A DNA stretch of 64,000 nucleotides from a beta proteobacterium AAP99 (GTDB lineage: Bacteria; Pseudomonadota; Gammaproteobacteria; Burkholderiales; Burkholderiaceae_C): the NCBI GenBank assembly GCA_001295775.1, contig LJIA01000019.1, positions 62,001 through 126,000 on the forward strand, in the 5' to 3' direction. Below the pieces are notes generated by a model that made no database searches, was not told the DNA's origin, and saw nothing but the letters and a program-made list of their open reading frames with translations. Positions 18,700-28,101 of this stretch are shown here, piece after piece (position 1 is the first letter of the stretch; each line of letters starts with the position of its first letter). A program made the translations under genes and the position numbers.

Positions 18700-19466
18700 G
18701 CGAAGAGATCCTGCTTTCGGTCAAGGGCGTCAACAAGCGCTTCGGCGGGCTGCAGGCCTTGTCGGAGGTCGGCATTGAGGTCGAGAAGGGTCATATCTAT
18801 GGCCTGATCGGTCCCAATGGTGCCGGAAAGACCACGTTCTTCAACGTCATCACGGGCCTGTACACGCCGGACTCCGGCAGCTTCACGCTCGGTGGCAAGC
18901 CCTATTCGCCGCGTGCGGTGCATGAAGTCGCGAAGGCAGGCATTGCTCGCACTTTTCAGAACATTCGCTTATTTCCGGACATGACCGCGCTGGAAAACGT
19001 GATGGTCGGGCGGCATGTGCGCAGCAAGAGCGGGGTCTGGGGTGCGATCCTGAAGCTGCCGTCCTTCAAGCGTGAAGAAGCCGGCATCCGTGATCGCGCC
19101 ATGGCGCTTCTGGAGTATGTAGGCATCAGCAAGTACGCCAACTATCAGGCGCGAACGCTGTCCTACGGTGATCAGCGCCGCCTCGAAATCGCGCGTGCCC
19201 TGGCCACCGACCCGCTGCTGCTCGCATTGGACGAGCCCGCGGCGGGCATGAACGCCACCGAGAAGGTGATGCTGCGCCAGTTGCTGGAGAAGATCTCTGG
19301 CGAAGGCAAGACCATCCTGCTGATCGAGCACGATGTGAAGCTGGTCATGGGCCTGTGCGACAAGGTCTCGGTGCTGGACTACGGCAAGCTGATCGCGCAG
19401 GGTGCACCGGATTCGGTCCAGCGCGACCCCAAGGTCATCGAGGCCTACCTGGGCACGGCGCATTGA
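18696..19466 (+). CDS. livG: Branched-chain amino-acid ABC transporter ATPase LivG
   Basis: A 256-aa cytoplasmic ATPase. Walker A is GPNGAGKTTFFN, the signature is LSYGDQRRLEIARALAT, Walker B is LLALDEPAAGMN, and the switch histidine sits in LLIEHDVKLVM. The insertion after Walker A (IARTFQNIRLF) and overall length are typical of LivG. It overlaps livM by 4 bp, and livF begins 13 bp after its stop. Confidence 0.95.
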   Translation: MSEEILLSVKGVNKRFGGLQALSEVGIEVEKGHIYGLIGPNGAGKTTFFNVITGLYTPDSGSFTLGGKPYSPRAVHEVAKAGIARTFQNIRLFPDMTALENVMVGRHVRSKSGVWGAILKLPSFKREEAGIRDRAMALLEYVGISKYANYQARTLSYGDQRRLEIARALATDPLLLALDEPAAGMNATEKVMLRQLLEKISGEGKTILLIEHDVKLVMGLCDKVSVLDYGKLIAQGAPDSVQRDPKVIEAYLGTAH

Positions 19467-19479
19467 GAGGGAACACGCA

Positions 19480-20232
19480 ATGACTCAATCTGCGACTACA
19501 TCCCAGCCGGTCCTGAAGGTCAGCAGCCTGAAGGTGGCCTACGGCGGCATTCAGGCCGTCAAGGGCATCGACCTTGAAGTTCGTGACGGCGAGCTGGTCA
19601 CGCTCATCGGGGCCAACGGTGCCGGCAAGACCTCCACGCTCAAGGCCATTACGGGGGTGCTCAAGCCGGCGGGCGGCGAGGTCCTGTACTTCGGCAAGTC
19701 GGTCACGGGCACGGACTCGTTCAAGCTCGTTGAGCAAGGCCTGGCCATGGTGCCGGAAGGCCGCGGCGTGTTCACCCGGATGACCATCGTCGAGAACCTG
19801 CAGATGGGTGCCTTTGTGCGCAATGACGCGCAGGGCATCAAGGACGATATCGAGAAGTGGTTCACGGTGTTTCCGCGGCTCAAGGAGCGGGCGGCGCAGC
19901 TAGCCGGCACGATGTCCGGCGGCGAACAGCAGATGCTGGCCATGGCGCGCGCGCTGATGAGCCGGCCCAAGCTGCTGCTGCTCGATGAGCCGTCGATGGG
20001 GCTGTCTCCGATCATGGTGGAGAAGGTCTTCGAGGTGATTCGTACGGTGAAGTCGCAGGGCGTGCCGATGCTGCTGGTGGAGCAGAACGCCAAGCTCGCG
20101 CTCGAAGCCGCCGATCGCGGCTATGTGATGGACTCCGGCCTCGTCACGATGAACGGCGCAGCGCGCGACATGCTCACGGACCCGAAGGTACGTGCCGCGT
20201 ATCTCGGAGAAGTTGAAGCCGGGCCGGCCTGA
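19480..20232 (+). CDS. livF: Branched-chain amino-acid ABC transporter ATPase LivF
   Basis: A 250-aa partner ATPase to LivG. Walker A is GANGAGKTSTLKAI, the signature MSGGEQQMLAMARALMS, Walker B LLLLDEPSMGLSP, and LVEQNAKLAL carries the switch-region motif typical of LivF. The start MTQSATTSQPVLKVSS is preceded by GAGAGGGA. The open frame extends 26 codons into livG but without support. A hairpin follows the operon. Confidence 0.95.
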   Translation: MTQSATTSQPVLKVSSLKVAYGGIQAVKGIDLEVRDGELVTLIGANGAGKTSTLKAITGVLKPAGGEVLYFGKSVTGTDSFKLVEQGLAMVPEGRGVFTRMTIVENLQMGAFVRNDAQGIKDDIEKWFTVFPRLKERAAQLAGTMSGGEQQMLAMARALMSRPKLLLLDEPSMGLSPIMVEKVFEVIRTVKSQGVPMLLVEQNAKLALEAADRGYVMDSGLVTMNGAARDMLTDPKVRAAYLGEVEAGPA

Positions 20233-20250
20233 GCCAGCGAGCCTGCCAGG

Positions 20251-20279
20251 ACAAACGGCACCTCAGGGTGCCGTTTGTC
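20251..20279 (+). terminator. Hairpin after livF, probable terminator
   Basis: A perfect 12-bp stem (ACAAACGGCACC / GGTGCCGTTTGT) with a TCAG loop lies 18 bp after the livF stop. No real T tract follows, so it may act as an RNA-stabilising 3' end or a weak terminator. Confidence 0.65.
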
Positions 20280-20440
20280 ATTGGCGGGCCACGCGTGTGG
20301 TGCAGCATGGCAGCGGCGTGAAGGTCTGCGCGTAAACACCGAGCGGCGCGCATCACGCATGCCGCTACAACGCTGTCCAGACCCCGCAAGACGGCAGCGC
20401 GCCATCCAGACGGCGCAGGCGAACGGAGGAGATCGACCCG

Positions 20441-21754
20441 ATGCAGAACGACATTGCACGCACCGTGCTCAACGAAGGCGTGCAGCGCCGCGAGGTCTTT
20501 GGCTGGGCTGCCTATGACTTTGCCAATTCCGGCTACACCACGGTCGTGCTCACGGCCGTCTTCAACGCCTATTTCGTCGGGGTGGTCGCGCAGGGACAGG
20601 ACTGGGGCACGCTGGCCTGGACGCTGACCCTGGGCGTGTCGTCCCTGCTGATCATGTTCACGGCGCCGGGCATCGGCGCCTATGCCGATCGCTACGGGCG
20701 CAAGAAGGTGCTGCTGGGTGCAGCCACAGCCGCCTGCGTGCTGGGCACCGCCGGGTTGGCGCTGGTGGGCCGCGGGGATCTGTGGCTTGCCGTGGCGCTG
20801 ATCATCCTGACCAACTACGCCTTCAGTCTGGGCGAGACCTTGAACGGCGCCTTTCTGCCGGAGCTGGCCCGGCCCAACCACGTGGGTACGGTCTCGGGCT
20901 GGGGCTGGAGCTTCGGCTACTTCGGCGGCATGCTGACCCTTGGGCTATCTCTTGCCTGGGTCATGCAGCAGCAGGCCGCGGGCGCCACGGCCGAGCAGTT
21001 CGTGCCCGGCACCATGCTCATCACGGCAGTGGTCTTTGCCGTGGCCAGCGTGCTGACCTTCGTGTTGCTGCGTGAGCGAGCCGGCGCACAGGGCGCCCGC
21101 ATCCACCAGCCGGAAGAAAGCGGCTTGCAGCAGCTTTGGCGCAGCTACCAGAAGCTCGCACACACGCCGCAGTTTGCGCGCTTGCTCGCCTGCGGGGTGC
21201 TGTATCAGGCCGGCATCTCCGTGGTCATCACGCTCGCGGCGGTGTATGCCGCCGAGGTCATGGGCTTCACGCAGACGCAGACCATGATGCTCGTGTTTCT
21301 CGTAAACATCGCCGCCGCGCTGGGGGCCTTCGGTTTTGGCTACCTGCAGGACCGCTTGGGGCACCGGCGCGCGCTGACCATCACTCTGGTGGCCTGGATG
21401 CTGATGGTGGTGTTGGCCTACTTCGCGCGCACGGCCACGCTGTTCTGGGTGGCAGCGGTGTTTGCGGGGCTGGCGATGGGCTCGTCGCAAAGCTGCGGCC
21501 GCGCCATGGTGGCGCTGCTGGCGCCGCCTTCGATGCTGGCGGAGTTCTTCGGCCTCTGGGCCTTCGCCACACGCCTGGCGGCGGTTGTGGGGCCAGTGAC
21601 CTACGGGCTGATCACTTGGGTAACGGAAGGCAACCACCGGATCGCCATGCTGGTGACCGGCCTGTTCTTTGTCCTGGCCTGGTGGGTGCTGCGCAAGCTC
21701 GACATGGCCGCCGGGCAGCGGCAGGCGGAGGCGCTGGAAGCCGAGCAGGGCTAG
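20441..21754 (+). CDS. MFS transporter, UMF1 (Atg22-like) family
   Basis: A 437-aa polytopic membrane protein. The N-terminal FGWAAYDFANSGYTTVVLT and the loop GAYADRYGRKKVLLG fit the UMF1/Atg22-like MFS branch, whose vacuolar relatives export amino acids. About 12 hydrophobic segments are visible. The substrate cannot be read from sequence; amino-acid efflux would suit the position beside liv genes, but that is inference. AGGAG precedes the start. A copy of the dispersed repeat begins 7 bp after its stop. Confidence 0.82.
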   Translation: MQNDIARTVLNEGVQRREVFGWAAYDFANSGYTTVVLTAVFNAYFVGVVAQGQDWGTLAWTLTLGVSSLLIMFTAPGIGAYADRYGRKKVLLGAATAACVLGTAGLALVGRGDLWLAVALIILTNYAFSLGETLNGAFLPELARPNHVGTVSGWGWSFGYFGGMLTLGLSLAWVMQQQAAGATAEQFVPGTMLITAVVFAVASVLTFVLLRERAGAQGARIHQPEESGLQQLWRSYQKLAHTPQFARLLACGVLYQAGISVVITLAAVYAAEVMGFTQTQTMMLVFLVNIAAALGAFGFGYLQDRLGHRRALTITLVAWMLMVVLAYFARTATLFWVAAVFAGLAMGSSQSCGRAMVALLAPPSMLAEFFGLWAFATRLAAVVGPVTYGLITWVTEGNHRIAMLVTGLFFVLAWWVLRKLDMAAGQRQAEALEAEQG

Positions 21755-21760
21755 CGCGCT

Positions 21761-21901
21761 ATTTTCAATCAAATGTTGATAAGAAAGAACCGAAGATCTC
21801 GATTATCAACAATTGATTGAATAGGCCAATTGGCCAGTTTCCGCATGTGCCATGCGGATCTCGGCCGATTCTCTGCTGGCTTTTGCGGCCTGCATTTCAC
21901 G
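21761..21901 (+). repeat. Dispersed intergenic repeat, copy R1
   Basis: Elements in order are an AT-rich palindrome TTTCAATCAAATGTTGA (from 21763), a second TATCAAC..TGATTGAATA (from 21804), a perfect hairpin TCCGCAT-GTGCC-ATGCGGA (21840-21858) and a tail TGCATTTCACG (21891-21901). Order, spacing and core sequence match copies at 44543, 46567 and 46749. It occupies the gap between the MFS gene and the convergent fumarase gene. Confidence 0.8.
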
Positions 21902-21975
21902 CCAATGATCGAGCCGGGCAGCACGCCGATCCGGCCCCGGCGCAGCGCACTGACGCAGCCTGCTTTCCGCTGTGA

Positions 21976-23514
21976 TCAGACCGTGGCGACTGGAATCTTC
22001 CCGATCCTGGCCTGCCATTCCTTCGGGCCCGTGTTGTGCACGGACGTGCCCGAGGCGTCCACCGCCACGGTCACCGGCATGTCCTTGACCTCGAACTCGT
22101 AAATGGCTTCCATGCCCAGGTCCGCGAAGCCGACGACCTTGGCGCCCTTGATGGCCTTGGCCACCAGATAGGCGGCGCCGCCCACAGCCATGAGGTAGGC
22201 GCTCTTGTGCTGCTTGATCGATTCGATCGCCACCGGGCCGCGCTCGGCCTTGCCGATCATGGCGATCAAGCCGGTCTTGGCCAGCATCATGTCGGTGAAC
22301 TTGTCCATGCGCGTGGCCGTGGTGGGGCCGGCGGGGCCGACCACCTCATCACGCACCGGGTCCACGGGGCCGACGTAGTAGATGACGCGATTGGTGAAGT
22401 CCACGGGCAGGCTTTCGCCCTGACCTTGTTCGATCTTCTCCAGCATGTCCTGGATACGTTTGTGCGCGGCGTCGCGCCCCGTGAGCATCTTGCCGGAGAG
22501 CAGCAGGGTATCGCCGGGCTGCCAGCTGGCGACTTCTTCGCGCGAAAGCGTGTCCAGATTCACGCGCTTGCTCTTGTTGTAGTCCGGCGCCCACTGCACG
22601 TTGGGCCAGAGATCCAGCGAGGGGGCCTCCAGATAGGCCGGGCCGGAGCCGTCAAGCACAAAGTGGGCGTGCCGCGTGGCCGCGCAGTTCGGGATCATGG
22701 CCACCGGCTTGCTGGCTGCGTGCGTGGGTGCCATGGCGATCTTCACGTCCAGCACCGTGGTGAGGCCGCCCAGCCCCTGCGCGCCGATGCCCAGGGCATT
22801 GATCTTCTCGAACAGTTCGAGGCGAAGTTCCTCGAGCTTGCTGCTCGGGCCGCGCTGCTGCAGCTCGTACATGTTGATGTCTTCCATCAGGACTTCCTTG
22901 GCCATGAGCATGGCCTTCTCGGCCGTGCCGCCGATGCCGATGCCCAGCATGCCCGGCGGGCACCAGCCGGCGCCCATGGTGGGCACGGTCTTGAGCACCC
23001 ACTCCACCAGGTTGTCGCTGGGGTTCATCATCACGAACTTGCTCTTGTTCTCGCTGCCGCCACCCTTGGCGGCCACGGTCACATCGAGCTTGTCACCGGG
23101 CACCACTTCCATGTGGATCACGGCCGGCGTGTTGTCCTTGGTGTTCTTGCGCTCGAAGTGCGGGTCCGCGAGGATCGAGGCGCGCAGCTTGTTGTCCGGG
23201 TTCAGGTAACCGCGGCGCACGCCTTCGTTCACGGCGTCCGCGATCGAGCCTGAAAAGCCGCTCCAGGTCACATTCATGCCGATCTTCAGGAACACGTTCA
23301 CGATGCCGGTGTCCTGGCAGATCGGCCGCCTGCCCTCGGCGCACATGCGGCTGTTGGTGAGGATCTGCGCGATGGCGTCCTTGGCCGCAGGGCTCTGCTC
23401 GCGCTCGTAGGCGCGCGCAAGATGTGCGATGTAGTCGGCCGGGTGGTAGTAGCTGATGTACTGCAGTGCGCCGGCGACGGATTCAATCAGGTCGTCCTGC
23501 TTGATGACGGTCAT
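21976..23514 (-). CDS. fumA: Class I fumarate hydratase
   Basis: Oxygen-sensitive [4Fe-4S] fumarase of the citric acid cycle, cytoplasmic, 512 aa, with both domains fused as in E. coli FumA/FumB. Candidate cluster cysteines lie in RPICQDTGIVNVFL, GAGWCPPGMLGIGIGG and MIPNCAATRHAHF. The C-terminal half has TTATRMDKF. The start at MTVIKQDDLIES has GGAG 8 nt upstream; a longer frame exists but its leader is Arg/Pro-rich and unlike fumarase. The UPF0114 gene lies directly upstream on the same strand. Confidence 0.94.
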   Translation of the reverse strand: MTVIKQDDLIESVAGALQYISYYHPADYIAHLARAYEREQSPAAKDAIAQILTNSRMCAEGRRPICQDTGIVNVFLKIGMNVTWSGFSGSIADAVNEGVRRGYLNPDNKLRASILADPHFERKNTKDNTPAVIHMEVVPGDKLDVTVAAKGGGSENKSKFVMMNPSDNLVEWVLKTVPTMGAGWCPPGMLGIGIGGTAEKAMLMAKEVLMEDINMYELQQRGPSSKLEELRLELFEKINALGIGAQGLGGLTTVLDVKIAMAPTHAASKPVAMIPNCAATRHAHFVLDGSGPAYLEAPSLDLWPNVQWAPDYNKSKRVNLDTLSREEVASWQPGDTLLLSGKMLTGRDAAHKRIQDMLEKIEQGQGESLPVDFTNRVIYYVGPVDPVRDEVVGPAGPTTATRMDKFTDMMLAKTGLIAMIGKAERGPVAIESIKQHKSAYLMAVGGAAYLVAKAIKGAKVVGFADLGMEAIYEFEVKDMPVTVAVDASGTSVHNTGPKEWQARIGKIPVATV

Positions 23515-23551
23515 GTGGAGACTCCGGAAAGACGTTGTAGGCAGAAGGGTG

Positions 23552-24160
23552 TCAGTCGTTCTTGGCGCGGCCGTCGCGCTCCTTGGCCGCCGCATCCACC
23601 GGGGCCATGAGGCGATCAGTGAATGCGATCGCCATGGCTGAGAACAGGAAGGCGATGTGGATGATGGTCTGCCACATCAACACCTTCTCTTCGTAGTTGG
23701 CCGCATTGATGAAAGTCTTGAGCAGGTGGATCGAGCTGATGCCGATGATCGCCGTGGCCAGCTTGACCTTGAGCACGCTGGCGTTCACATGGCTGAGCCA
23801 CTCGGGTTGATCCGGGTGGTTTTCGAGATTCATGCGCGATACGAAGGTCTCGTAGCCGCCGATGATGACCATGATGAGCAGGTTGCTGATCATGACCACG
23901 TCGATCAGCGCAAGTACAACGAGCATGATGATCGTCTCATTCAGACCGGTGATGGGCTTGTCGGTCTTGTAGCCCATGTTGTTCACCAGGATCTGCAGTG
24001 CCTCCTGGTTGCCGAACGCGGCCTGGATCAGATGGGTCAGCTCGACCCAGAAGTGAACGACATACAGCAGTTGCGCGACGATCAGCCCGAGGTAGAGCGG
24101 CAGTTGCAGCCAGCGGCTGGCAAAGATGAAGGTCGGCAGGGGGCGAAGAGGGTGGGGCAT
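23552..24160 (-). CDS. UPF0114 / TIGR00645 family membrane protein (YqhA-like)
   Basis: A 202-aa protein with about four hydrophobic segments ([38 protein letters not shown], a third around [17 protein letters not shown] and a fourth near [17 protein letters not shown]). The [11 protein letters not shown] block is characteristic of UPF0114. Function is unknown. It lies 37 bp upstream of fumA on the same strand and may share its transcript. The chosen start [11 protein letters not shown] lacks a clear ribosome binding site. Confidence 0.85.
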   Translation of the reverse strand: MPHPLRPLPTFIFASRWLQLPLYLGLIVAQLLYVVHFWVELTHLIQAAFGNQEALQILVNNMGYKTDKPITGLNETIIMLVVLALIDVVMISNLLIMVIIGGYETFVSRMNLENHPDQPEWLSHVNASVLKVKLATAIIGISSIHLLKTFINAANYEEKVLMWQTIIHIAFLFSAMAIAFTDRLMAPVDAAAKERDGRAKND

Positions 24161-24247
24161 GGGCGGGTAGGGCGCCAGGCTGGATTGCCGCGCGCGTGAA
24201 ATGTGGACTGACTGCGTCAGAGACGTGAGGTCAGAAAGCACGCGATT

Positions 24248-25624
24248 TTAGGTGCCGCCGGCTGCCGCTCCGCTTGCCAGCAGCTGCGGTTTCAGCTCCC
24301 GTTGTTCCACCCAGCGCAGGAGAAGCGCGAGGCCTGCCGCCGCGACCATGACGCCGACCGCGGCTGCGATCCAGAAGCCGCTCAGCCCCCAGCCGATGGC
24401 ACCCGAAGCGCGTGGCGCCTGATACGCCAACCAGAACCCACCGGCCAGACCAAGCCCCCACAGGCTGGCGGCGTAGATGACGGTTGCTGCCGTCGCGATG
24501 GCGGGCCGCTTGTAGGCCCGCAGCAGGCTGGACAGGCAGCCCTGGGCAGCGTCGAAGCAGTGGAACCAGGCCAGGACCGGCATCAAGGCAAGCGCAAGCG
24601 CCGCCACCCCGGCCTGGTTGGTGTAGCCACGCGTGATCCACGGCCCCGCAAACACGAACGCTGTGCCCACCACCAGTGCGCCACCCAGGCACAGGGTCAT
24701 CCCCTGCCGGGAGTGGCGCAGCGCCCGGGCATAGTCATGGGCGCCCAAAGACTGGCCGACGAGCACGGCACTGGCATTGGACAGGGCCAAGGGAACCATG
24801 AAGGCCAGTGCCGCCAAGTTGGCAAGAATCTGGTGGGCACCCGCCACCTCCGCCCCCATGCGCGCCACCAGCACCGCAATCAGGGTGAAGCTGGAAACCT
24901 CGATGGCAATTGCCGCGCCGTTCGGAATCCCGAGTGCGAGCAGGGCGCGCATGCGGGTCCACGCAGGCCGCACCCAATGAAATCGGAAGGGCGCGTAGGC
25001 CGGGTCGCGCCGCAGCAGGACGGCCAGAATGAAGATGTTGACCCAGGCGACGGTGAGTGTGGCCGCGGCGCAGCCGGCCGCGCCCATGGCGGGGATCGGC
25101 CCGGCGCCCCAGATGAACAGCGTGTTCAGCGGGATCTTCATGGCCACGCCGCCCAGGTTGAGGTACATCGTCACGCGCGGGCGGCCGATGGCCGAGTTCA
25201 GGCTCACCCCGACGCGCAGCAACAGGGCGGCGGGCAGGGCCCAGGCGATGGTTGTCAGGTACTTCGAGGCTTCGGTGGCGACGTCGGCGCTGGGTTTGGC
25301 CCAGGCCAGCCAAGGCGCCGGAAAGGCAAGGATGACCCCACCAACCAGCGCCAGTCCCAGGGCCAGCCAGCACGCCTGCACCGTGTCCTCGCCCAGCTCC
25401 GTGAAACGCTTGGCGCCGAAGTGCTGTGCGGCCACGGGCTGCAGGGCCATGCACACGCCCATGAGGCTCACAAATACCGTGGCGTAGATGCTTGCGGCGA
25501 GCGAGACCGCGGCCAGGTCCACAGCGGACGTGCGGCCCACCATGACCGTATCGATCAGCGCATTGGCCATCACGGCCAGCTGCGCAATCAGCATTGGCCA
25601 GGCCAGTTTGAAGATGTCCTTCAA
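24248..25624 (-). CDS. MATE-family efflux transporter (NorM-like)
   Basis: Cation-coupled multidrug/organic-cation efflux pump with about 12 hydrophobic segments. The opening LKDIFKLAWPMLIAQLA then NALIDTVMVGR is typical of MATE proteins and should be near the N-terminus. I place the start at a TTG (25624) that overlaps the stop of the upstream glycosyltransferase (TTGA), giving 458 aa, the NorM length. The frame is open for 63 more codons, inside the neighbour gene, with an Arg/Pro-rich product unlike the family. Start confidence is moderate, family confidence high. Confidence 0.85.
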   Translation of the reverse strand: MKDIFKLAWPMLIAQLAVMANALIDTVMVGRTSAVDLAAVSLAASIYATVFVSLMGVCMALQPVAAQHFGAKRFTELGEDTVQACWLALGLALVGGVILAFPAPWLAWAKPSADVATEASKYLTTIAWALPAALLLRVGVSLNSAIGRPRVTMYLNLGGVAMKIPLNTLFIWGAGPIPAMGAAGCAAATLTVAWVNIFILAVLLRRDPAYAPFRFHWVRPAWTRMRALLALGIPNGAAIAIEVSSFTLIAVLVARMGAEVAGAHQILANLAALAFMVPLALSNASAVLVGQSLGAHDYARALRHSRQGMTLCLGGALVVGTAFVFAGPWITRGYTNQAGVAALALALMPVLAWFHCFDAAQGCLSSLLRAYKRPAIATAATVIYAASLWGLGLAGGFWLAYQAPRASGAIGWGLSGFWIAAAVGVMVAAAGLALLLRWVEQRELKPQLLASGAAAGGT

Positions 25625-27492
25625 CGTGCGTTCCGGCCGTTGTCCGGGCGCGCGTCCAGGCGATACAGGCGGAAGCGCTCGTCGCGGTCGGAGAACCGGC
25701 GGCCCTCCCAGACCAGTGTCCATTGGCCGGGTTTGGGCCCTTCGGGCAGCGCAGGCAGAAAGACGCTCTCGGACAGGGCGCGCAGGGAGTCCTGGGTCAG
25801 CAGCCACTGGCACGAGACGGGTACCGGGCTGACAAAGGCATCATCACGCGCACCATCCCCCAGGATGTCTTCCTTGGTCTGGCCGGGTGTGCCTACGGCT
25901 CGCGGTTCGAGGCGCAGTTGCGCGAAGTAGCCGAAGATCGCACGTTGCGGCAGGGACAGGCGTTGCGTGGATACGCACTCATCCAGATGCTGTTGCGGCA
26001 GTGCTGCTTTCATCGCGAGTGCCACGTCTCGATAGGTCCGTGTGTGATTGATCCAGGGCATCCAGAGCGTGGTCAACAGGAACCATCCGGTGAGTACGCC
26101 CACGCCCGAGATGATCATGGCGCGCCAGACCACGATCGGCTTCTTGGCCGTGCGCCACCAGACGGTGTAGGCCCAGAAGAGCGTGGCGACCACCGCAAGC
26201 ATGAATGCAAGAACCGAGAAGCTTGGTACCCAACCCGGCGCAAGCTTGGTGAAGTTGCGCGCCAACGTGGGCGGCCAACCAGCCTGCATGGCCAGATAGC
26301 CCAGCCACACCAGAAAGATGCCGAAGCTCAGCGACATCAATGCAAACCAGTCGATTGCATTGCTGGTGGAGCGCGACAGCGTGGGGAGCAGAAAGGCGGC
26401 AAGGATGAAGCTGCCCGGGAGCACGGAGACCATCAGTGCCTCCTGCCCTTCTGCGCTGATCACCATGATGTACAGCAGATGCGTCAGCACGACTGCGGCG
26501 GGCAGCAGCATGTGCGGCGCTGAAAGGCGCTGCCGCCAGCGCCACACCGCAACTAGCGCGAAAGGCAGCGCTGGCCAGCCGAAGATGAGCAGATTGCGAG
26601 CAAAGTAGAGCGCCACGCTGCTTGACTGACCACTGTTGGCTGCCAGATTCCAGTTGAGCCACGCCTGCAGGTACGCCTGCGCCTGAGGTCCTTGCTCTCG
26701 CAACAGGTAGAGCCACAGCGCTGACGGCGCTAGTGCGAGCGGCAGGGTCAAAAGACCGAGATAGCGGCGCGCTTGCGCCATCGGCCTGTAGAAAATGGCG
26801 AGCGCAAGAACGACCAGACCCAGAGGCAGCGCGGCCTGTTGGCCCCGAGTCAGCAGCAATGCGCCAAGCGTGATGCCCAGCCAGACGGCGCCGGCCCGTG
26901 GGCGTTCGAGCGTGACAACCAACCCATACATTGCCAGACAAAGCAGACAGAACTGCAGGGCTTCTGGCGTTGCCTCGTGCAGCCGCAGCAGCAGGCCAAG
27001 GGTTGCCAGCAGTGTGAGCACTGCACCGTCTGCAATGGCGCGGCCGTAGTCCCGCGGTTCAGGTGCACCACCAAACAGGAATTGAACAGGCTGGGCCTGC
27101 CGAGTGCGCGCGAGCGTGTAGGTTGCGTACCAGGTCGCGGCGACGGCCAGCCCGGCGGCGAATCCGGTCGGAATCCGCGCCGCGAGTGGTTCGCCGAACA
27201 TGCCGCCGAGCAGCCAGATGGACAAGGCCGACAGCCAATAGGTCAGCGGGCCGTCCTGCGCAACCGGATCGCCCAAAACGTTCGGCATCAGCCAGTCGAG
27301 CAGGTTTCCGTGGGCCATCGTCCATGCGACGCCAAACGTGACGGCGTCGTCGGTCCGCCACGGGTCGCGGCCGATCAGTCCTGCGGCGCAGTAGGCGACG
27401 ACCATGGCCAGAAGGATGGTGCGTGGCAATTTGCGCGTCGCCCGCTCGGTGAGCAGGGCAGGGTTCTTGCGCAATGCGGCGGGGCTCACCAT
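25621..27492 (-). CDS. GT-C glycosyltransferase of the ArnT/PMT type
   Basis: A 623-aa integral membrane protein. The acidic first-loop motif GRDPWRTDDA, followed by AVTFGVAWTMAHG, resembles ArnT/PMT-family enzymes that move sugars from polyprenyl phosphate carriers to lipid or protein at the periplasmic face. About 12 hydrophobic segments precede a soluble C-terminal domain (about residues 480-623). Acceptor and sugar cannot be inferred; no other envelope-sugar genes are adjacent. It is coupled to the MATE gene through a TTGA overlap. Confidence 0.72.
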   Translation of the reverse strand: MVSPAALRKNPALLTERATRKLPRTILLAMVVAYCAAGLIGRDPWRTDDAVTFGVAWTMAHGNLLDWLMPNVLGDPVAQDGPLTYWLSALSIWLLGGMFGEPLAARIPTGFAAGLAVAATWYATYTLARTRQAQPVQFLFGGAPEPRDYGRAIADGAVLTLLATLGLLLRLHEATPEALQFCLLCLAMYGLVVTLERPRAGAVWLGITLGALLLTRGQQAALPLGLVVLALAIFYRPMAQARRYLGLLTLPLALAPSALWLYLLREQGPQAQAYLQAWLNWNLAANSGQSSSVALYFARNLLIFGWPALPFALVAVWRWRQRLSAPHMLLPAAVVLTHLLYIMVISAEGQEALMVSVLPGSFILAAFLLPTLSRSTSNAIDWFALMSLSFGIFLVWLGYLAMQAGWPPTLARNFTKLAPGWVPSFSVLAFMLAVVATLFWAYTVWWRTAKKPIVVWRAMIISGVGVLTGWFLLTTLWMPWINHTRTYRDVALAMKAALPQQHLDECVSTQRLSLPQRAIFGYFAQLRLEPRAVGTPGQTKEDILGDGARDDAFVSPVPVSCQWLLTQDSLRALSESVFLPALPEGPKPGQWTLVWEGRRFSDRDERFRLYRLDARPDNGRNAR

Positions 27493-27562
27493 GGAAGAAA
27501 TGTAACGCGCGAGACAGGCAGGAGAGCGGAGGGAGTGAGCACTGCGTGATCGGCTGCATTGC

Positions 27563-27599
27563 AAAGCAAAAGAGGCAGCTTGCGCTGCCCCTTTTGCTT
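27563..27599 (-). terminator. Intrinsic terminator after rpmE2
   Basis: A long inverted repeat (AAGCAAAAG..GGCAGC pairing with GCTGCC..CTTTTGCTT, one bulged pair) starts about 47 bp past the rpmE2 stop, with a T-rich end on the minus strand. Confidence 0.8.
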
Positions 27600-27645
27600 G
27601 GGGTGCATGCTCTTACGCATGCACGGATGCCCGTGAGCCCTGAGC

Positions 27646-27906
27646 TCAGGCAGCCTTGCCCGTAGCGCGGGCAAACTTCTGGCGGAACTTGTCGATGCGA
27701 CCGGCGGTGTCGAGCACCTTGTTCTGGGCACCGGTGTAGAACGGGTGCGACTCGCTGGTCACGTCGCACTTGAACAGCGGGTACTCCTTGCCGTCCAGCT
27801 TGATCGTCTCGCGGGTCTGAACCGTCGAGCGAGTGATGAATTGGACGCCGTTCGTCACATCGACAAAAACGACATCGCGGTAGTCAGGGTGAATGCCTTC
27901 TTTCAT
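27646..27906 (-). CDS. rpmE2: 50S ribosomal protein L31, type B
   Basis: An 86-aa ribosomal protein of the zinc-free type B form: it opens [17 protein letters not shown] and lacks the CxxC zinc ligands of type A L31. [10 protein letters not shown] and the basic [11 protein letters not shown] tail are standard. GAGGG precedes the start. An in-frame ATG 17 codons upstream is not supported. It lies downstream of rho on the same strand. Confidence 0.95.
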   Translation of the reverse strand: MKEGIHPDYRDVVFVDVTNGVQFITRSTVQTRETIKLDGKEYPLFKCDVTSESHPFYTGAQNKVLDTAGRIDKFRQKFARATGKAA

Positions 27907-28101
27907 GGTGCCCTCGTGATGGATTGGATCGCCAGCGGCATCGGCAAGCTGCCTCAATGTGCGCCACGTGTCCTGGGTGAATGCTGCAAAGCCTTGAATT
28001 ATCTCAGATTTTTGGTGCTGCCGTCCAAAAGTGGACTGCGGGAGCGTCCCGTTGGATGCGTTAGCTGCAATTCGCTGAGTTGAATTGCCAAGATGACGGT
28101 G

